Part shown: positions 47,385 to 56,429 of the stretch, in pieces
Layout of the letters: the number at the start of each line of letters is the position of its first letter
Numbering within the stretch: the stretch's first letter is position 1
Origin: Nostoc sp. CHAB 5844
GTDB taxonomy: Bacteria; Cyanobacteriota; Cyanobacteriia; Cyanobacteriales; Nostocaceae
Length of the DNA stretch: 64,000 nucleotides
Direction: 5' to 3'
NCBI RefSeq assembly: GCF_020829595.1
Contig: NZ_JAIVFW010000014.1
Location: forward strand, 1-64,000
Notes under the pieces: generated by a model
Databases searched by the model: none
The model's input: the letters and a program-made list of their open reading frames with translations, nothing else
What the model was told of the DNA's origin: nothing
Program-made: the position numbers and the translations under genes

Positions 47385-47640
47385 AAGTTGGGTTGAACGC
47401 AGTGAACCCCAACATTTACAAGCCTTTGAGGTGTTGGGTTTCGTTCCTCAAACGCCAGTTGCTACAACGCTTGGAACCCCCCTTCGGGTGACGCTCAAGA
47501 GCGTCGAAGATCGCTGCGCTAACGCAGTTCCGTGACTGTAGGCAAAGCCGACGACACTTGCTTCAACGCTCTTAACCCGCGCAACGCAGTGTCTCCCCAA
47601 CGGACTGCTCACCGCAACGCACTGGCTAAAGAGAATGAGA
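47385..47640. repeat. composite of dispersed-repeat fragments
   Basis: The left part is the GTTGGGTTTCGTTCCTCAA repeat also seen near 29255. The right part (about 47455-47640) matches 6370-6508 of copy A, including CTTCGGGTGACGCTCAAGAG and CGGACTGCTCACCGCAACGC. No gene is supported in 47341-47824. Confidence 0.6.
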
Positions 47641-47824
47641 CTTACGTACAAAAATTAGTTGTTGAGATGGGGTGTAAGGGTTTTGTTTACTTACACCCTA
47701 CACCCTGTCTCATACCAGCTTTCTGGGTAATCCTAACCAAATTTAATATGCACACTCCGCAGAATTTGACCACTATAAATACTGGTGTTAAAAATGATGA
47801 ATTATTTTGGTGCATTTTGCGATT

Positions 47825-48400
47825 ATGACTAAGGTTCAAAGATTAGCACACAAGATGTTGCAGTGCCAGGAAGAGTCTGTCAGGTTTTCTGTAACACTCG
47901 TACCCACTGACAACTCGCGCTTAGAAAAACTGGCTCAACTGATGGGGTACACTAAAAGCGCTTTCTGTAGTGAACTCATTGCGGCTGCCTTGGATGACAT
48001 GGAGGAGGTAATTGATACTCCTGACTCTCACATCGATAAATTTCTCCCTTCAGCCGAGGAATATGCCGAAGCTTTTACTGCTATTGAAGCCAACCTCACA
48101 GCAGGACACCGAGCTATGTTAGTAGCTCATTATCATTTTCCTAATCGGACTACCACAACCTCAGAATTAGCTAAAGCGGCTAGTTATGATCATTACGGCG
48201 CAGTTAACTTGCAATATGCCAGACTTGGCTGCTTGCTGACAAAATACTTAAATTGCTCTTTGCCAACTCACGCTGATGGTTCGCCATTTCCGACTGCACT
48301 CTTGGTTGAGTGGAGTTTTGCGGATGTCTGGTACTGCACGTTGCATCCACAAGTGGCCGAAGCATTGGAAATGGTGGGATTAGTAGGTTGGCAAAGATAA
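47825..48400 (+). CDS. hypothetical protein with ribbon-helix-helix-like N-terminus
   Basis: From the ATG at 47825 the protein has 191 residues. Its N-terminal part (VRFSVTLVPTDNSRLEKLAQ, then GYTKSAFCSELIAAAL) has the strand-helix-helix order of ribbon-helix-helix DNA-binding proteins. The second part (GHRAMLVAHYHFPNRTTTTS, then ELAKAASYDHYGAVNLQYARLG) resembles a module I remember from N-terminal regions of HNH-type proteins. No nuclease residues are present. It may be a regulator or an antitoxin-like protein, but no toxin gene is adjacent. A TTG start at 47807 was not used. Confidence 0.65.
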   Translation: MTKVQRLAHKMLQCQEESVRFSVTLVPTDNSRLEKLAQLMGYTKSAFCSELIAAALDDMEEVIDTPDSHIDKFLPSAEEYAEAFTAIEANLTAGHRAMLVAHYHFPNRTTTTSELAKAASYDHYGAVNLQYARLGCLLTKYLNCSLPTHADGSPFPTALLVEWSFADVWYCTLHPQVAEALEMVGLVGWQR

Positions 48401-48531
48401 GCCTATTTGATTTGTGAGAATTTTTGTGTTGACTGTTATTTCTCACAAATGATTTAGGAATGATATCACAAACCAACTGTGCCTTCATATCTGCACCTTG
48501 CGAATCAGCTGCAATGATGTTTGCAATCAAC

Positions 48532-48592
48532 AAAAAAATCCCCCAGTGGTGGCAGCCGCCGGGGGAATTAGTTATCAGGGTGCATCTACCAA
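48532..48592 (-). ncRNA. NsiR1-like sRNA unit 1
   Basis: On the minus strand, TCCGG (complement of 48622-48626) is followed after exactly 17 bases by TAGAAC (48599-48604), then about 61 transcribed bases starting near 48592. The RNA opens with TTGGTAGATGCACCCTGATA and ends in a stem TCCCCC/GGGGGA with seven T. The -35-like TCCGG box recalls the TCCGGA element remembered from NsiR1 and other heterocyst-induced promoters of Anabaena. The 5' end is inferred from the promoter position. Confidence 0.6.
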
Positions 48593-48647
48593 TTATTTGT
48601 TCTATGTTTAATTGCTGATTCCCGGATAAAATTCTTGCCATAACTCC

Positions 48648-48711
48648 AAAAAAAATCCCCCAACCGGTGTTAGCCAGCTAGGGGAGTTAGTTATCAGGGT
48701 GCATCTACCAA
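48648..48711 (-). ncRNA. NsiR1-like sRNA unit 2
   Basis: This has the same layout as unit 1: TCCGG (complement of 48741-48745), 17 bases, TAGAAC (48718-48723), the conserved TTGGTAGATGCACCCTGATA, and a terminator whose arms are TCCCC-T-AGCTGG and CCGGTT-G-GGGGA followed by eight T. The spacing from unit 1 is 119 bases. The 17-base spacer is different from that of unit 1, while the promoter boxes and RNA 5' half are identical, which shows selection on them. Confidence 0.6.
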
Positions 48712-48750
48712 TTATTTGTTCTATTTGCGATCGCCCTTAACCGGATAAAA

Positions 48751-49102
48751 TAAGCTAATAATCACAAAAGTTTGCTTGTTGAGACCGCAAGGGGAGCGCT
48801 GGCTCCCCTTGCGGGTTTCCCGACAGCCGCGCGCTGGCGTGGCTCTTGAGCAGAGGAGCCAGTGCGTTGCGGTGAATCAGTGCGGAGGGAGGGTTTCCCT
48901 CCGGAGCCACTTGCTCCACTTGGGGTCTCCCCAAGTGGAGCAAGTGGCATCAGGCAACTGTGTTAGCGCAGCGATCTTCGACGCTCTTGAGCGTCACCCG
49001 AAGGGAGGTTCCAAGAGTTGTAGCAACTGGCGTGAGCAGGGGAGAGGGTTTGAAGTTTTTCCCCAAAATTTCAATTGTGCAACTTGTAAGCACAAAAGCT
49101 TA
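48751..49102 (-). mobile_element. about 350-bp dispersed repeat, copy B, inserted in the sRNA array
   Basis: This is the reverse complement of the repeat at 6305-6611, 352 bp, with the same TAAGCT-containing ends. It sits five bases upstream of the -35 box of sRNA unit 2. It contains an extra CTTGGGGTCTCCCCAAG segment lacking in the other copies. Short frames on both strands are not genes. Confidence 0.7.
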
Positions 49103-49126
49103 CTCACAAGAATAAATGTTCAGCAT

Positions 49127-49188
49127 AAAAAATCCCCCAGCCAGTGTTAGCCAGCTAGGGGAGTTGAAGATCAAGGTGCATCTACCAA
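49127..49188 (-). ncRNA. NsiR1-like sRNA unit 3
   Basis: This is the most diverged unit: TCCGG (complement of 49218-49222, followed by A as in TCCGGA), 17 bases, AAGAAC (49195-49200), TTGGTAGATGCACCTTGATC, and a terminator with CTCCCC and GGGGG arms and six T. It is separated from unit 2 by 477 bases, which becomes 125 when the inserted repeat at 48751-49102 is removed. Confidence 0.55.
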
Positions 49189-49227
49189 TTATTTGTTCTT
49201 GGTGGATGCTAATCAATCCGGATAAAG

Positions 49228-49632
49228 TCATAACTCTTAGTGCAGAAATATTATTAGCGTAATATTAGGACTCATATTTGATTTTGGTAAAAACTTAGAT
49301 ATCTGTATGAGCATTCACCACTATATTCTATCTTAATTAAGAGTTAGACTGAGAATACCTACCCTACCTGCTAATTAATATTAAATTTTCGGTTGTTACT
49401 ATTATTTTAATAATATTTTATACACAAACAAAAATAATTAAATTTACATATAAATCCAAAGTTTGAAATAAAATATATTCAATTATTCTAAAATATATAA
49501 GTAGCTAGATAGAATGAGATGTAAAGTGCTAATTAGAGAAAAATGCTGATAATCTTTTGCTTTTTAGCTTGTAAGTAAAAATTTCTGAAACGGTTGGATC
49601 TCCTCGAAGTTTAAAACTGGATAAACGCGATT
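49228..49632. promoter_or_regulatory. 405-bp AT-rich leader of the NACHT gene
   Basis: Very AT-rich DNA with no repeat or gene. It must contain the promoter of the NTPase gene. Bases 49228-49260, upstream of the -35-like box of sRNA unit 3, could also hold activator sites for that unit. Confidence 0.35.
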
Positions 49633-52600
49633 ATGATAGTAGATTGGTTGGCTGTTTGGGGCGTAACTCAAGCTGTCGGGTTTGCTTTTAAACCGATTTT
49701 TGAGGAATTAGCAAAAGACGTAACAAAAGATTGGGCTAAAGATTTATTAAAATGTATCCCAAAAAACATTTTACAGCAACTCAAAAAGGAAGATGTTGAA
49801 ATTGCTGCTGGCAAAGCATTAAAGGAATTTTTAGAATTGATGCAGCAGGAATTAGAAGATGCAGACATAGAAGAACTAGAACTAAAGCAGTATACTAAAA
49901 CTTTAAAAAATTTTATTAGCAATCAATTTTTCCAAGAGATTCTAGGTTATCCTTTCCAAGCAGATTGTCAATCTTTAGATGCTCAAGTACTTTTCCATAC
50001 TTGGTATGAGATGAATTTACCTACTTTACCTCCAAAATTCGAGTGGGAAAGACTGACTAAAAGATATGTAAAAAAAGTTAAAGCAATTATTAGAGAGTCA
50101 GATAAGTTACGCTCTCTTTTAGACAGTCAACATTTAGAGGAAGTTAACAAAAGTCTGCAAGAAATGGCTGGCATTCCAACATATTTTGACTTACAAAGAT
50201 ATCAAGAAGGATTATATGAGCGCTACGGAAACCTAAAATTAGATAGTTTAGATACAACTGGCTATGCTTATAATGAATTAAAATTATGGCGAATGTTTAT
50301 TGCCCAGAATGTACGGGAAGTTCATCAAGTTTTACCACAAGTGCATGAACTACCCAAAGAACATCTCAAAAAACTCAGAGACACCAATCAAATAGAAGCA
50401 GAAATTTTACTAGAAGAGTTAGAGGGCTACCGCAGAGTTTATTTTGAACAACCTATAGTTTCTGTTTTAGATATTATCAATAATCCAGTTTATAAATATA
50501 TAGTTATTTTAGGTGATCCAGGTTCAGGAAAATCAACCTTATTGCAATTTTTAGCGTTGAATTGGGCTGCAACGCCACTGAATAACATCATTTTTCAACC
50601 TATTCCTTTATTAATCGAGTTACGCACTTATATCAGAAGAAGAGAGAATAACGAATGCAGTAATTTTTTAGAGTTTTTTCATAAATGTAGTGGGATAGTT
50701 CATCATCTTAATCAACATCAACTTCACGAACATTTAAAAACTGGGAATGCTTTAGTGATGTTTGATGGTTTAGATGAAGTTTTTGAACTAGGAAAGCGAG
50801 AGGATGTAATTACAGATATTCATCGTTTTACTAATGTATATCCCAATGTGCGGGTAATTGTAACTTCTCGCGTGATTGGCTATAAACCACAACGGTTGCG
50901 AGATGCTGAGTTTCGCCATTTCATGCTACAAGATTTAGAACCAGAACAAATTCAAGATTTTATCAATCGCTGGCATGAGTTAACTTTTAATGATACAGAA
51001 GATAAATTACGTAAACGTGAGCGCTTGCAAAGAGCAATTGATACTTCAAAATCGATTGCTGAATTAGCAGGAAATCCACTTTTATTAACGATGATGGCAA
51101 TTCTCAATCGTAACCAAGAATTGCCACGAGATAGAGCAACACTTTATGAACAAGCATCACGGGTGCTGCTGCATCAATGGGATGTAGAACGTGCTTTAGT
51201 AGAAGATTCGCGCCTCGATCCAAAAACTATTGATTATAAAGATAAGCAAGCTATGTTGCGTCAAGTTGCTTATCATATGCAAACTAGCGCTAAAGGTTTA
51301 ACCGGCAATTTAATTAATGTTCATGATTTAGAAAAGATTTTGATTCGTTATTTAAAAAATATCGAATTTGAGAATCCGATAAAAGTTGCGAGAGTGATGA
51401 TTAATCAATTACGAACTCGCAATTTTATGTTGTGTTTTTTAGGTGCAGATTACTATGCTTTTGTACATCGTACTTTTTTAGAATATTTCTGTGCATGGGA
51501 GTTTGTTTGGCAGTTTAAAGAAACCCAAACACTTTCTATTAAAGAATTGAATAATGAAGTGTTTGGTAAGCATTGGCAGTATGAAACTTGGCATGAAGTG
51601 TTGCGCCTGATTACTGGGATGATTGAGCCGAGGTTTGTTTGCGAAATTCTGGAATATTTAATGGCACAAAATGGAGAAGCAGAAAAATTTATCAATCTTT
51701 TTCTAGCTGCTAAGTGCCTTGCAGAAGTAAGAAATAGGTTGTTAGTGACAACCACAGCAACTAAATTACTGAATCGGCTGAAAGATTTAACTAAATATGA
51801 CCTTGGTTATTATTACCAACCTTATCGAGACGAGGAAGAAACTAAATTAGTTCAAGAAATCCGGACTAAAGCAGTGACATCTGTAGCTACGACTTGGAAA
51901 GATGATGCTGATACTTTAGTTTGGCTAAAACAACTTGCGAATGCTGATGAACATGAAGATGTGCGGCGGACATCAGTGCAAGAATTAGCGAGAAGTTTTA
52001 AAGATCATGTTGATACTCTGGTATGGCTGAAACAACGGGCGATTGCAGATAATGATTGGACTGTGCGACAAGTAGCATTGCAAGAATTAGCGAGAAATTT
52101 CAAAGATGATCTGGAAATTCTCCCCATGCTAAAACAACGCGCCACCACAGATGAGAATGAATATGTGCGCCAAGCCGCTGTCCAAGAATTAGCACGAGGT
52201 TTTAAAAACAAACCCGGTATTTTACACTGGCTGAAACAGCGTGTCACTGCTGATAATTCTGGCACAGTGCGACAAGTAGCAGTCCAAGAATTAGCCAGAG
52301 GGTTTAAAGATAACTTAGACACTCTTTCTTGGCTAAAACAACGCACCACCGATGATGACTGGACTGTGCGCCAAGTCGCCGTCCAAGAATTAGCCAGAAG
52401 TTTCAAAAATGATTCTGAAACTTTCTCTATCCTTAAACAACGCGCCATCACCGATGAGAATGAATATGTGCGTCAAGCCGCCGTCCAAGAATTAGCCAGA
52501 AGTTTTAAAGATGATTCTGAAACTCTCTCCATCCTCAAACAATGCACCATAGCTGACAAATATTCTGGTGTGCGACAAACAGCAGTCGAGGAATTAGCTA

Positions 52601-53346
52601 GGGTGTTCAAAGAAGCACCGGAAATTTTGCATTGGTTAAAACAGCGTACCAGTGCTGATAACGATCAGTATGTGCGACGTGCCGCCGTGCAGGAATTGGC
52701 TAGGGGATTTCCAGATGATCCTGATACTTTGTCTATTTTGCAACAACGCGCGATCGCCGATCAATATTCCGATGTGCGCCGCGCCGCCGTCCAAGAATTA
52801 GCTAGGGGGTTCAAAAATCACCCCGATACCTTACTAATTCTCAAACAACGCGCCACAACTGATGATAATGAATACGTCCGCCGCACTGCATTGCAAGAAC
52901 TTGCCAAGAATTTCACTGATGACCCCGATATTCTCCCCATCCTGAAAAAACATGCTACATCTGATAAATATGCAGATGTGCGCCAAGTCGCTGTTCAAGA
53001 ATTAGCCAGAAGATTCAAAAACGATCCTGATACTTTCGTCATCCTGAAGAAACGCGCCACAGTTGATAAATCATCCAATGTCCGACAAGTTGCGGTGCAA
53101 GAGTTAGCCAGGGGTTTTAAAAACAAACTTGACTTATTTGAGGTGTTTTACGTCTGTGCTGTTAATGACCCCTTTACGCGGGAATATAGTTTTCAAGATA
53201 ATCCTCGCCAAGTCGCATTAGAAGCAATTATCGAACAATATCCCCATCATCCGCAAACTTTACCATTGTTGCGCGATCGCGCCGCCAATGACCCAGATGA
53301 GCAGGTGCGGGAGTTGGCTAAGAAAAAGTTGGCTGAATTAGGCTAA
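49633..53346 (+). CDS. NACHT-domain STAND NTPase with HEAT-like repeats
   Basis: The 1237-residue protein has an N-terminal helical region (1-280), a NACHT NTPase (Walker A GDPGSGKST 294-302, Walker B LVMFDGLDE ending at 382, sensor TSRVIGY), winged-helix and helical parts, and from about residue 777 twelve nearly identical 34-residue repeats of the form VRQVAVQELARGFKxDPDTL-xxLKQRATxD, like HEAT/PBS-lyase repeats, then diverged ones. STAND NTPases oligomerise after a sensor domain detects a ligand. Many bacterial NACHT proteins defend against phage, with an N-terminal effector. No effector enzyme domain is recognised here, so the role is open. It is a stand-alone gene. Confidence 0.9.
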   Translation: MIVDWLAVWGVTQAVGFAFKPIFEELAKDVTKDWAKDLLKCIPKNILQQLKKEDVEIAAGKALKEFLELMQQELEDADIEELELKQYTKTLKNFISNQFFQEILGYPFQADCQSLDAQVLFHTWYEMNLPTLPPKFEWERLTKRYVKKVKAIIRESDKLRSLLDSQHLEEVNKSLQEMAGIPTYFDLQRYQEGLYERYGNLKLDSLDTTGYAYNELKLWRMFIAQNVREVHQVLPQVHELPKEHLKKLRDTNQIEAEILLEELEGYRRVYFEQPIVSVLDIINNPVYKYIVILGDPGSGKSTLLQFLALNWAATPLNNIIFQPIPLLIELRTYIRRRENNECSNFLEFFHKCSGIVHHLNQHQLHEHLKTGNALVMFDGLDEVFELGKREDVITDIHRFTNVYPNVRVIVTSRVIGYKPQRLRDAEFRHFMLQDLEPEQIQDFINRWHELTFNDTEDKLRKRERLQRAIDTSKSIAELAGNPLLLTMMAILNRNQELPRDRATLYEQASRVLLHQWDVERALVEDSRLDPKTIDYKDKQAMLRQVAYHMQTSAKGLTGNLINVHDLEKILIRYLKNIEFENPIKVARVMINQLRTRNFMLCFLGADYYAFVHRTFLEYFCAWEFVWQFKETQTLSIKELNNEVFGKHWQYETWHEVLRLITGMIEPRFVCEILEYLMAQNGEAEKFINLFLAAKCLAEVRNRLLVTTTATKLLNRLKDLTKYDLGYYYQPYRDEEETKLVQEIRTKAVTSVATTWKDDADTLVWLKQLANADEHEDVRRTSVQELARSFKDHVDTLVWLKQRAIADNDWTVRQVALQELARNFKDDLEILPMLKQRATTDENEYVRQAAVQELARGFKNKPGILHWLKQRVTADNSGTVRQVAVQELARGFKDNLDTLSWLKQRTTDDDWTVRQVAVQELARSFKNDSETFSILKQRAITDENEYVRQAAVQELARSFKDDSETLSILKQCTIADKYSGVRQTAVEELARVFKEAPEILHWLKQRTSADNDQYVRRAAVQELARGFPDDPDTLSILQQRAIADQYSDVRRAAVQELARGFKNHPDTLLILKQRATTDDNEYVRRTALQELAKNFTDDPDILPILKKHATSDKYADVRQVAVQELARRFKNDPDTFVILKKRATVDKSSNVRQVAVQELARGFKNKLDLFEVFYVCAVNDPFTREYSFQDNPRQVALEAIIEQYPHHPQTLPLLRDRAANDPDEQVRELAKKKLAELG

Positions 53347-53441
53347 AAATTTTGCGAAATCAGACCATATAGTAGGTTCTACCATTTCACTAAAAATTTG
53401 ATGGTTAGATTACCTTATCGATTGTAACTGACGAATCAGCC

Positions 53442-53467
53442 AAAAAAAAGGAGTCTAAATTAGACTC
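53442..53467 (-). terminator. intrinsic terminator of ndhF
   Basis: On the minus strand the stem GAGTCTA/TAGACTC (complement of 53451-53467) is followed by CC and eight T. It lies 48 bases after the ndhF stop codon. Confidence 0.75.
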
Positions 53468-53515
53468 TCAAAATTAAAAAACTTAAGGGCGGACAGTCGC
53501 CCACCCTTATTAAAA

Positions 53516-55606
53516 TCAGGTAATCCCAAAAACGATCGCCAAGCCTAAAACTGCGCCAAACACAATCAAGGCATAGAATTGTACGCGACCGTTTTCTAAA
53601 TATTTCAGCCCTTCGCCGCTGACAAGGGTGAAAAAGCCTGTCAGGTTGACAGCACCATCCACAACGCGGAAGTCAACTTCCATGACTTGTCTAGCTACGC
53701 GACGCAAGCCAAGAACAAAGACGCGATGGTAAATATCATCAAAGTACCACTTGTTGAGGGATAGCTCGTACAGAGGTTTAATTTTAGCAGCGATCGCAGC
53801 TGGGTCAATTTTCCTTTGCAAGTACATCAAGGAAGCCAAGGTAATCCCAATCAAGGAAATCCCCACAGAAGCGCCCGCCATAATATAAAATTCCGTCGGT
53901 TCAAACTCGGCGGCTTTTTCTAACACTTCGGTGAGGGTTTCGTTAGGTGAGTAAATAAATTCCTCGAAGTAATTGGCAAAGGGAGTTCCCAATAAACCAA
54001 TCAAAATCGAAGGCACTGCCAGCACTGCTAAGGGCAAGGTCATTGTCCACGGTGACTCATGGGGTGAATCGCTGTGATGACTATGAGAACCGTGATGGTC
54101 TCCTGTCGCAGCTAGTTCACCGTGTTTCATGGCCCCAGGGCCAAAAGTCGGGGCTGGTTCTTCAGCTTCTAATTCGAGAATGATAGTTGCTGCTTTCTTG
54201 AGCTTATCTTTGATTTTCTCGTCAGTACCCCGGAATTTGCCTTCAAATGTCATGAAATACATTCTGAACATATAGAAAGCCGTGATCCCAGCAGTTAGCC
54301 AGCCAACTATCCACAGAAATGGATTTGCTGCAAAGGCTTTGCCGAGAATTTCATCTTTTGACCAAAAACCAGCAAAAGGCGGAATACCGGAAATAGCCAA
54401 GCAGCCAATCAAAAAGGTAATGGCTGTAATCGGCATATATTTCCGTAGTTTGCCCATCAAGCGCATATCTTGGGCTAAAGCAGGGTCATGACCGACGACT
54501 CCTTCCATCCCGTGAATCACAGAACCGGAACCCAAGAACAGCATCGCCTTGAAATAAGCGTGAGTCATCAGGTGGAACAAACCAGCACTGTAAGCGCCTA
54601 CTCCCATTGCCATGACCATGTAACCCAACTGGGAGATGGTGGAGTATGCCAAGCCTTTTTTGATGTCGTTTTGCGTAATCGCAATCGATGCCCCTAAAAA
54701 CGCCGTAAATGCCCCTGTAAAGGCAATGACGTTCATAGCCGCTGGAACGTGTTCAAAAACAGGGTACATCCGGGCAACCAGGAACACACCCGCTGCCACC
54801 ATTGTTGCGGCGTGGATTAAGGCAGAAATGGGTGTCGGGCCTTCCATCGCGTCTGGTAGCCAGACGTGTAGGGGAAATTGCGCCGATTTCGCCACTGGGC
54901 CTAGGAAGACTAATATCGCAAACAGAACGGCGAGGAAATTGCTCACAGTCCCTGATTGTACGAGTTGAGCGAGGCGATCGCCCATCACATGAAAGTCAAA
55001 GCTGCCTGTTGCCCAGAATAGCCCCAAAATGCCCAGTAACAAGCCAAAGTCGCCGACGCGGTTGGTCACAAATGCTTTTTGGGCTGCATCTGCTGCTGAC
55101 TTGCGATCGTACCAGAAGCCGACCAGCAAGTAGGAACACATCCCTACCAGTTCCCAGAATATATAAATTTGCACTAAGTTGGGGCTAACCACCAGACCCA
55201 ACATCGAAGAGCCAAATAAGCTCAGATAAGCGTAAAACCTTACATATCCTGGATCATGTGCCATGTAGCCATCAGTGTAAACCATGACTAGAAAGGCTAC
55301 GGTTGTCACAATTACCAGCATGAGGGCTGTCAGATGGTCAATAGTGTAGCCCATGCTCAGGTGGAAATTCCCTGCTGCTGCCCATTCCAAGGTACGGAGA
55401 TAAGTCGGGTGTCCTTGAATTTGACTCCACAGCAAGGCAAACGACAAGCCCATCGCTGCTCCCATCAAGGAGATAATCAACACAGCGTTGAGTTTTCGCA
55501 GGCGATTAGTCACCTGATTTATCGAAATTAATCCCAAACCGACCAGCATTGCCCCTAAAAGAGGTAACACCGGAATCAGCCAGGCATATTCATAGATTGC
55601 TTCCAT
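53516..55606 (-). CDS. ndhF: NAD(P)H-quinone oxidoreductase subunit 5 (NdhF)
   Basis: The 696-residue membrane subunit of the cyanobacterial NDH-1 complex has the antiporter-like proton-channel fold: about 15 transmembrane helices, with conserved FWELVGMCSYLLVGFWYDR, HVWLPDAMEGPTPISALIHAATMVAAGV and GIPPFAGFWSKDEIL. It helps pump protons during respiration and cyclic electron flow in thylakoids. The N-terminus and length fit the NdhF1 type of NDH-1L rather than the CO2-uptake NdhF3 type, though this was not tested. ATG at 55606 is chosen over GTG at 55609. Upstream lies thioredoxin, then nnrU, then rbcR. Confidence 0.94.
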   Translation of the reverse strand: MEAIYEYAWLIPVLPLLGAMLVGLGLISINQVTNRLRKLNAVLIISLMGAAMGLSFALLWSQIQGHPTYLRTLEWAAAGNFHLSMGYTIDHLTALMLVIVTTVAFLVMVYTDGYMAHDPGYVRFYAYLSLFGSSMLGLVVSPNLVQIYIFWELVGMCSYLLVGFWYDRKSAADAAQKAFVTNRVGDFGLLLGILGLFWATGSFDFHVMGDRLAQLVQSGTVSNFLAVLFAILVFLGPVAKSAQFPLHVWLPDAMEGPTPISALIHAATMVAAGVFLVARMYPVFEHVPAAMNVIAFTGAFTAFLGASIAITQNDIKKGLAYSTISQLGYMVMAMGVGAYSAGLFHLMTHAYFKAMLFLGSGSVIHGMEGVVGHDPALAQDMRLMGKLRKYMPITAITFLIGCLAISGIPPFAGFWSKDEILGKAFAANPFLWIVGWLTAGITAFYMFRMYFMTFEGKFRGTDEKIKDKLKKAATIILELEAEEPAPTFGPGAMKHGELAATGDHHGSHSHHSDSPHESPWTMTLPLAVLAVPSILIGLLGTPFANYFEEFIYSPNETLTEVLEKAAEFEPTEFYIMAGASVGISLIGITLASLMYLQRKIDPAAIAAKIKPLYELSLNKWYFDDIYHRVFVLGLRRVARQVMEVDFRVVDGAVNLTGFFTLVSGEGLKYLENGRVQFYALIVFGAVLGLAIVFGIT

Positions 55607-55724
55607 CACTGACGCGTAATTTTAGAATTCTTGACTAGCTTAGGACAGTTTTGCGGTGGCTGTCCTCCGCAGGCAACTGTCCAGGTCGGAACTGTTAATA
55701 ATTGTGACACACACCCCTGATGAT

Positions 55725-55758
55725 AAAATACCCCACCCAAGGTTGATTGGGTGGGGTA
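55725..55758 (-). terminator. intrinsic terminator of the thioredoxin gene
   Basis: A perfect 12-base stem TACCCCACCCAA/TTGGGTGGGGTA with a six-base loop is followed on the minus strand by ATTTTA. It separates thioredoxin and ndhF transcripts. Confidence 0.7.
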
Positions 55759-55784
55759 ATTAAGCATGGTTTTAGATTTGCACT

Positions 55785-55858
55785 TAGTCAATAGTCCATA
55801 GCCAAAAGTCAATAGCATCTTGAACTAATGACTATTGACTGTTGACTATTGACAAATA
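55785..55858. repeat. ACTATTGACT-type heptad repeats
   Basis: AGTCAATAGTCC, AATGACTATTGACTG and TTGACTATTGAC strings form imperfect inverted repeats. The same family is at 58600-58664. Confidence 0.6.
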
Positions 55859-55865
55859 ACTGTTA

Positions 55866-56252
55866 TTATGCTGTACGACATTCTAAATCTGCCGTTTGGG
55901 GATGATTGTATGTTTTAGAACGGTTGGTATAGGTGAGCTTGATTTCTTCTAACGCTAGACGTAAATCGTCTCTGCCACGAAAACCTTCTAGGCGATGTCG
56001 GATGCTCCCGTTTTCTACTAAAAGTAAAGTGGGTAGTGACTTTAGACGATAAGTGTTAGATAGCTTGAAGTTTTCATCAGCATTAACTCCAACCAATTTA
56101 ATTTGCTCTCCGCATTGAGATTTAAATTGCAACAATAAAGGGTGAATGATGCGGCATAAGCCGCACCAAGGTGCTTCAAAATTCACTAAAACAGGTACTG
56201 GTGATTCTAAAACTTCTTGAGTAAATGTCCGCTCACTAACCAACAACACCAT
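55866..56252 (-). CDS. thioredoxin-family protein with WCGLC active site
   Basis: The 128-residue protein has a thioredoxin fold with VLVNFEAPWCGLCRIIHP and the cis-Pro in SLPTLLLVENG. The active site reads WCGLC rather than the usual WCGPC; Leu at this position should change the redox potential. The C-terminal 25 residues (NRSKTYNHPQTADLECRTA) extend past the fold. ATG at 56252 with GAGG upstream is preferred to TTG at 56285. From memory the gene lies beside ndhF and nnrU in Anabaena too. Confidence 0.9.
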   Translation of the reverse strand: MVLLVSERTFTQEVLESPVPVLVNFEAPWCGLCRIIHPLLLQFKSQCGEQIKLVGVNADENFKLSNTYRLKSLPTLLLVENGSIRHRLEGFRGRDDLRLALEEIKLTYTNRSKTYNHPQTADLECRTA

Positions 56253-56395
56253 GACGCCTCGAAAATTATAGGGTTTTAATATCAAACTAGCTATCAGCAG
56301 GGAGAATTGGCAACCCAGTCAGCACCTATCTATAGAAGCATTCAGGATTAACGATGATTACACAACTACTTCCGCTTTGATTTTAACTCTGATAA

Positions 56396-56429
56396 AAAAG
56401 CCAGCGCGACTGTCACGAAGGCTTTTTGA
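56396..56429 (-). terminator. intrinsic terminator after the nnrU gene
   Basis: AAAAAGCC and GGCTTTTT arms (a stem of eight or nine bases) with runs of A before and T after act in either direction. The NnrU gene ends at 56652 on the minus strand. The rest of 56253-56651 shows no gene. Confidence 0.65.

Noticed and set aside
48776-49150. 124-codon frame over repeat copy B
   Set aside because: It reads through a mobile repeat into sRNA unit 3, is not conserved between copies, and its translation is low complexity.
48532-49222. CRISPR-like interpretation of the three 120-bp-spaced repeats
   Set aside because: Repeat units are about 100 bases with promoter boxes and terminators, no short direct repeats with uniform spacers, and no cas genes.
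52005-52451. 148-codon antisense frame over the HEAT repeats
   Set aside because: Its internal repetition mirrors the 102-bp coding repeat on the plus strand; it is a shadow.
54802-55188. 128-codon plus-strand frame inside ndhF
   Set aside because: Antisense shadow of a highly conserved membrane subunit; Arg/Ser-rich and without motif.
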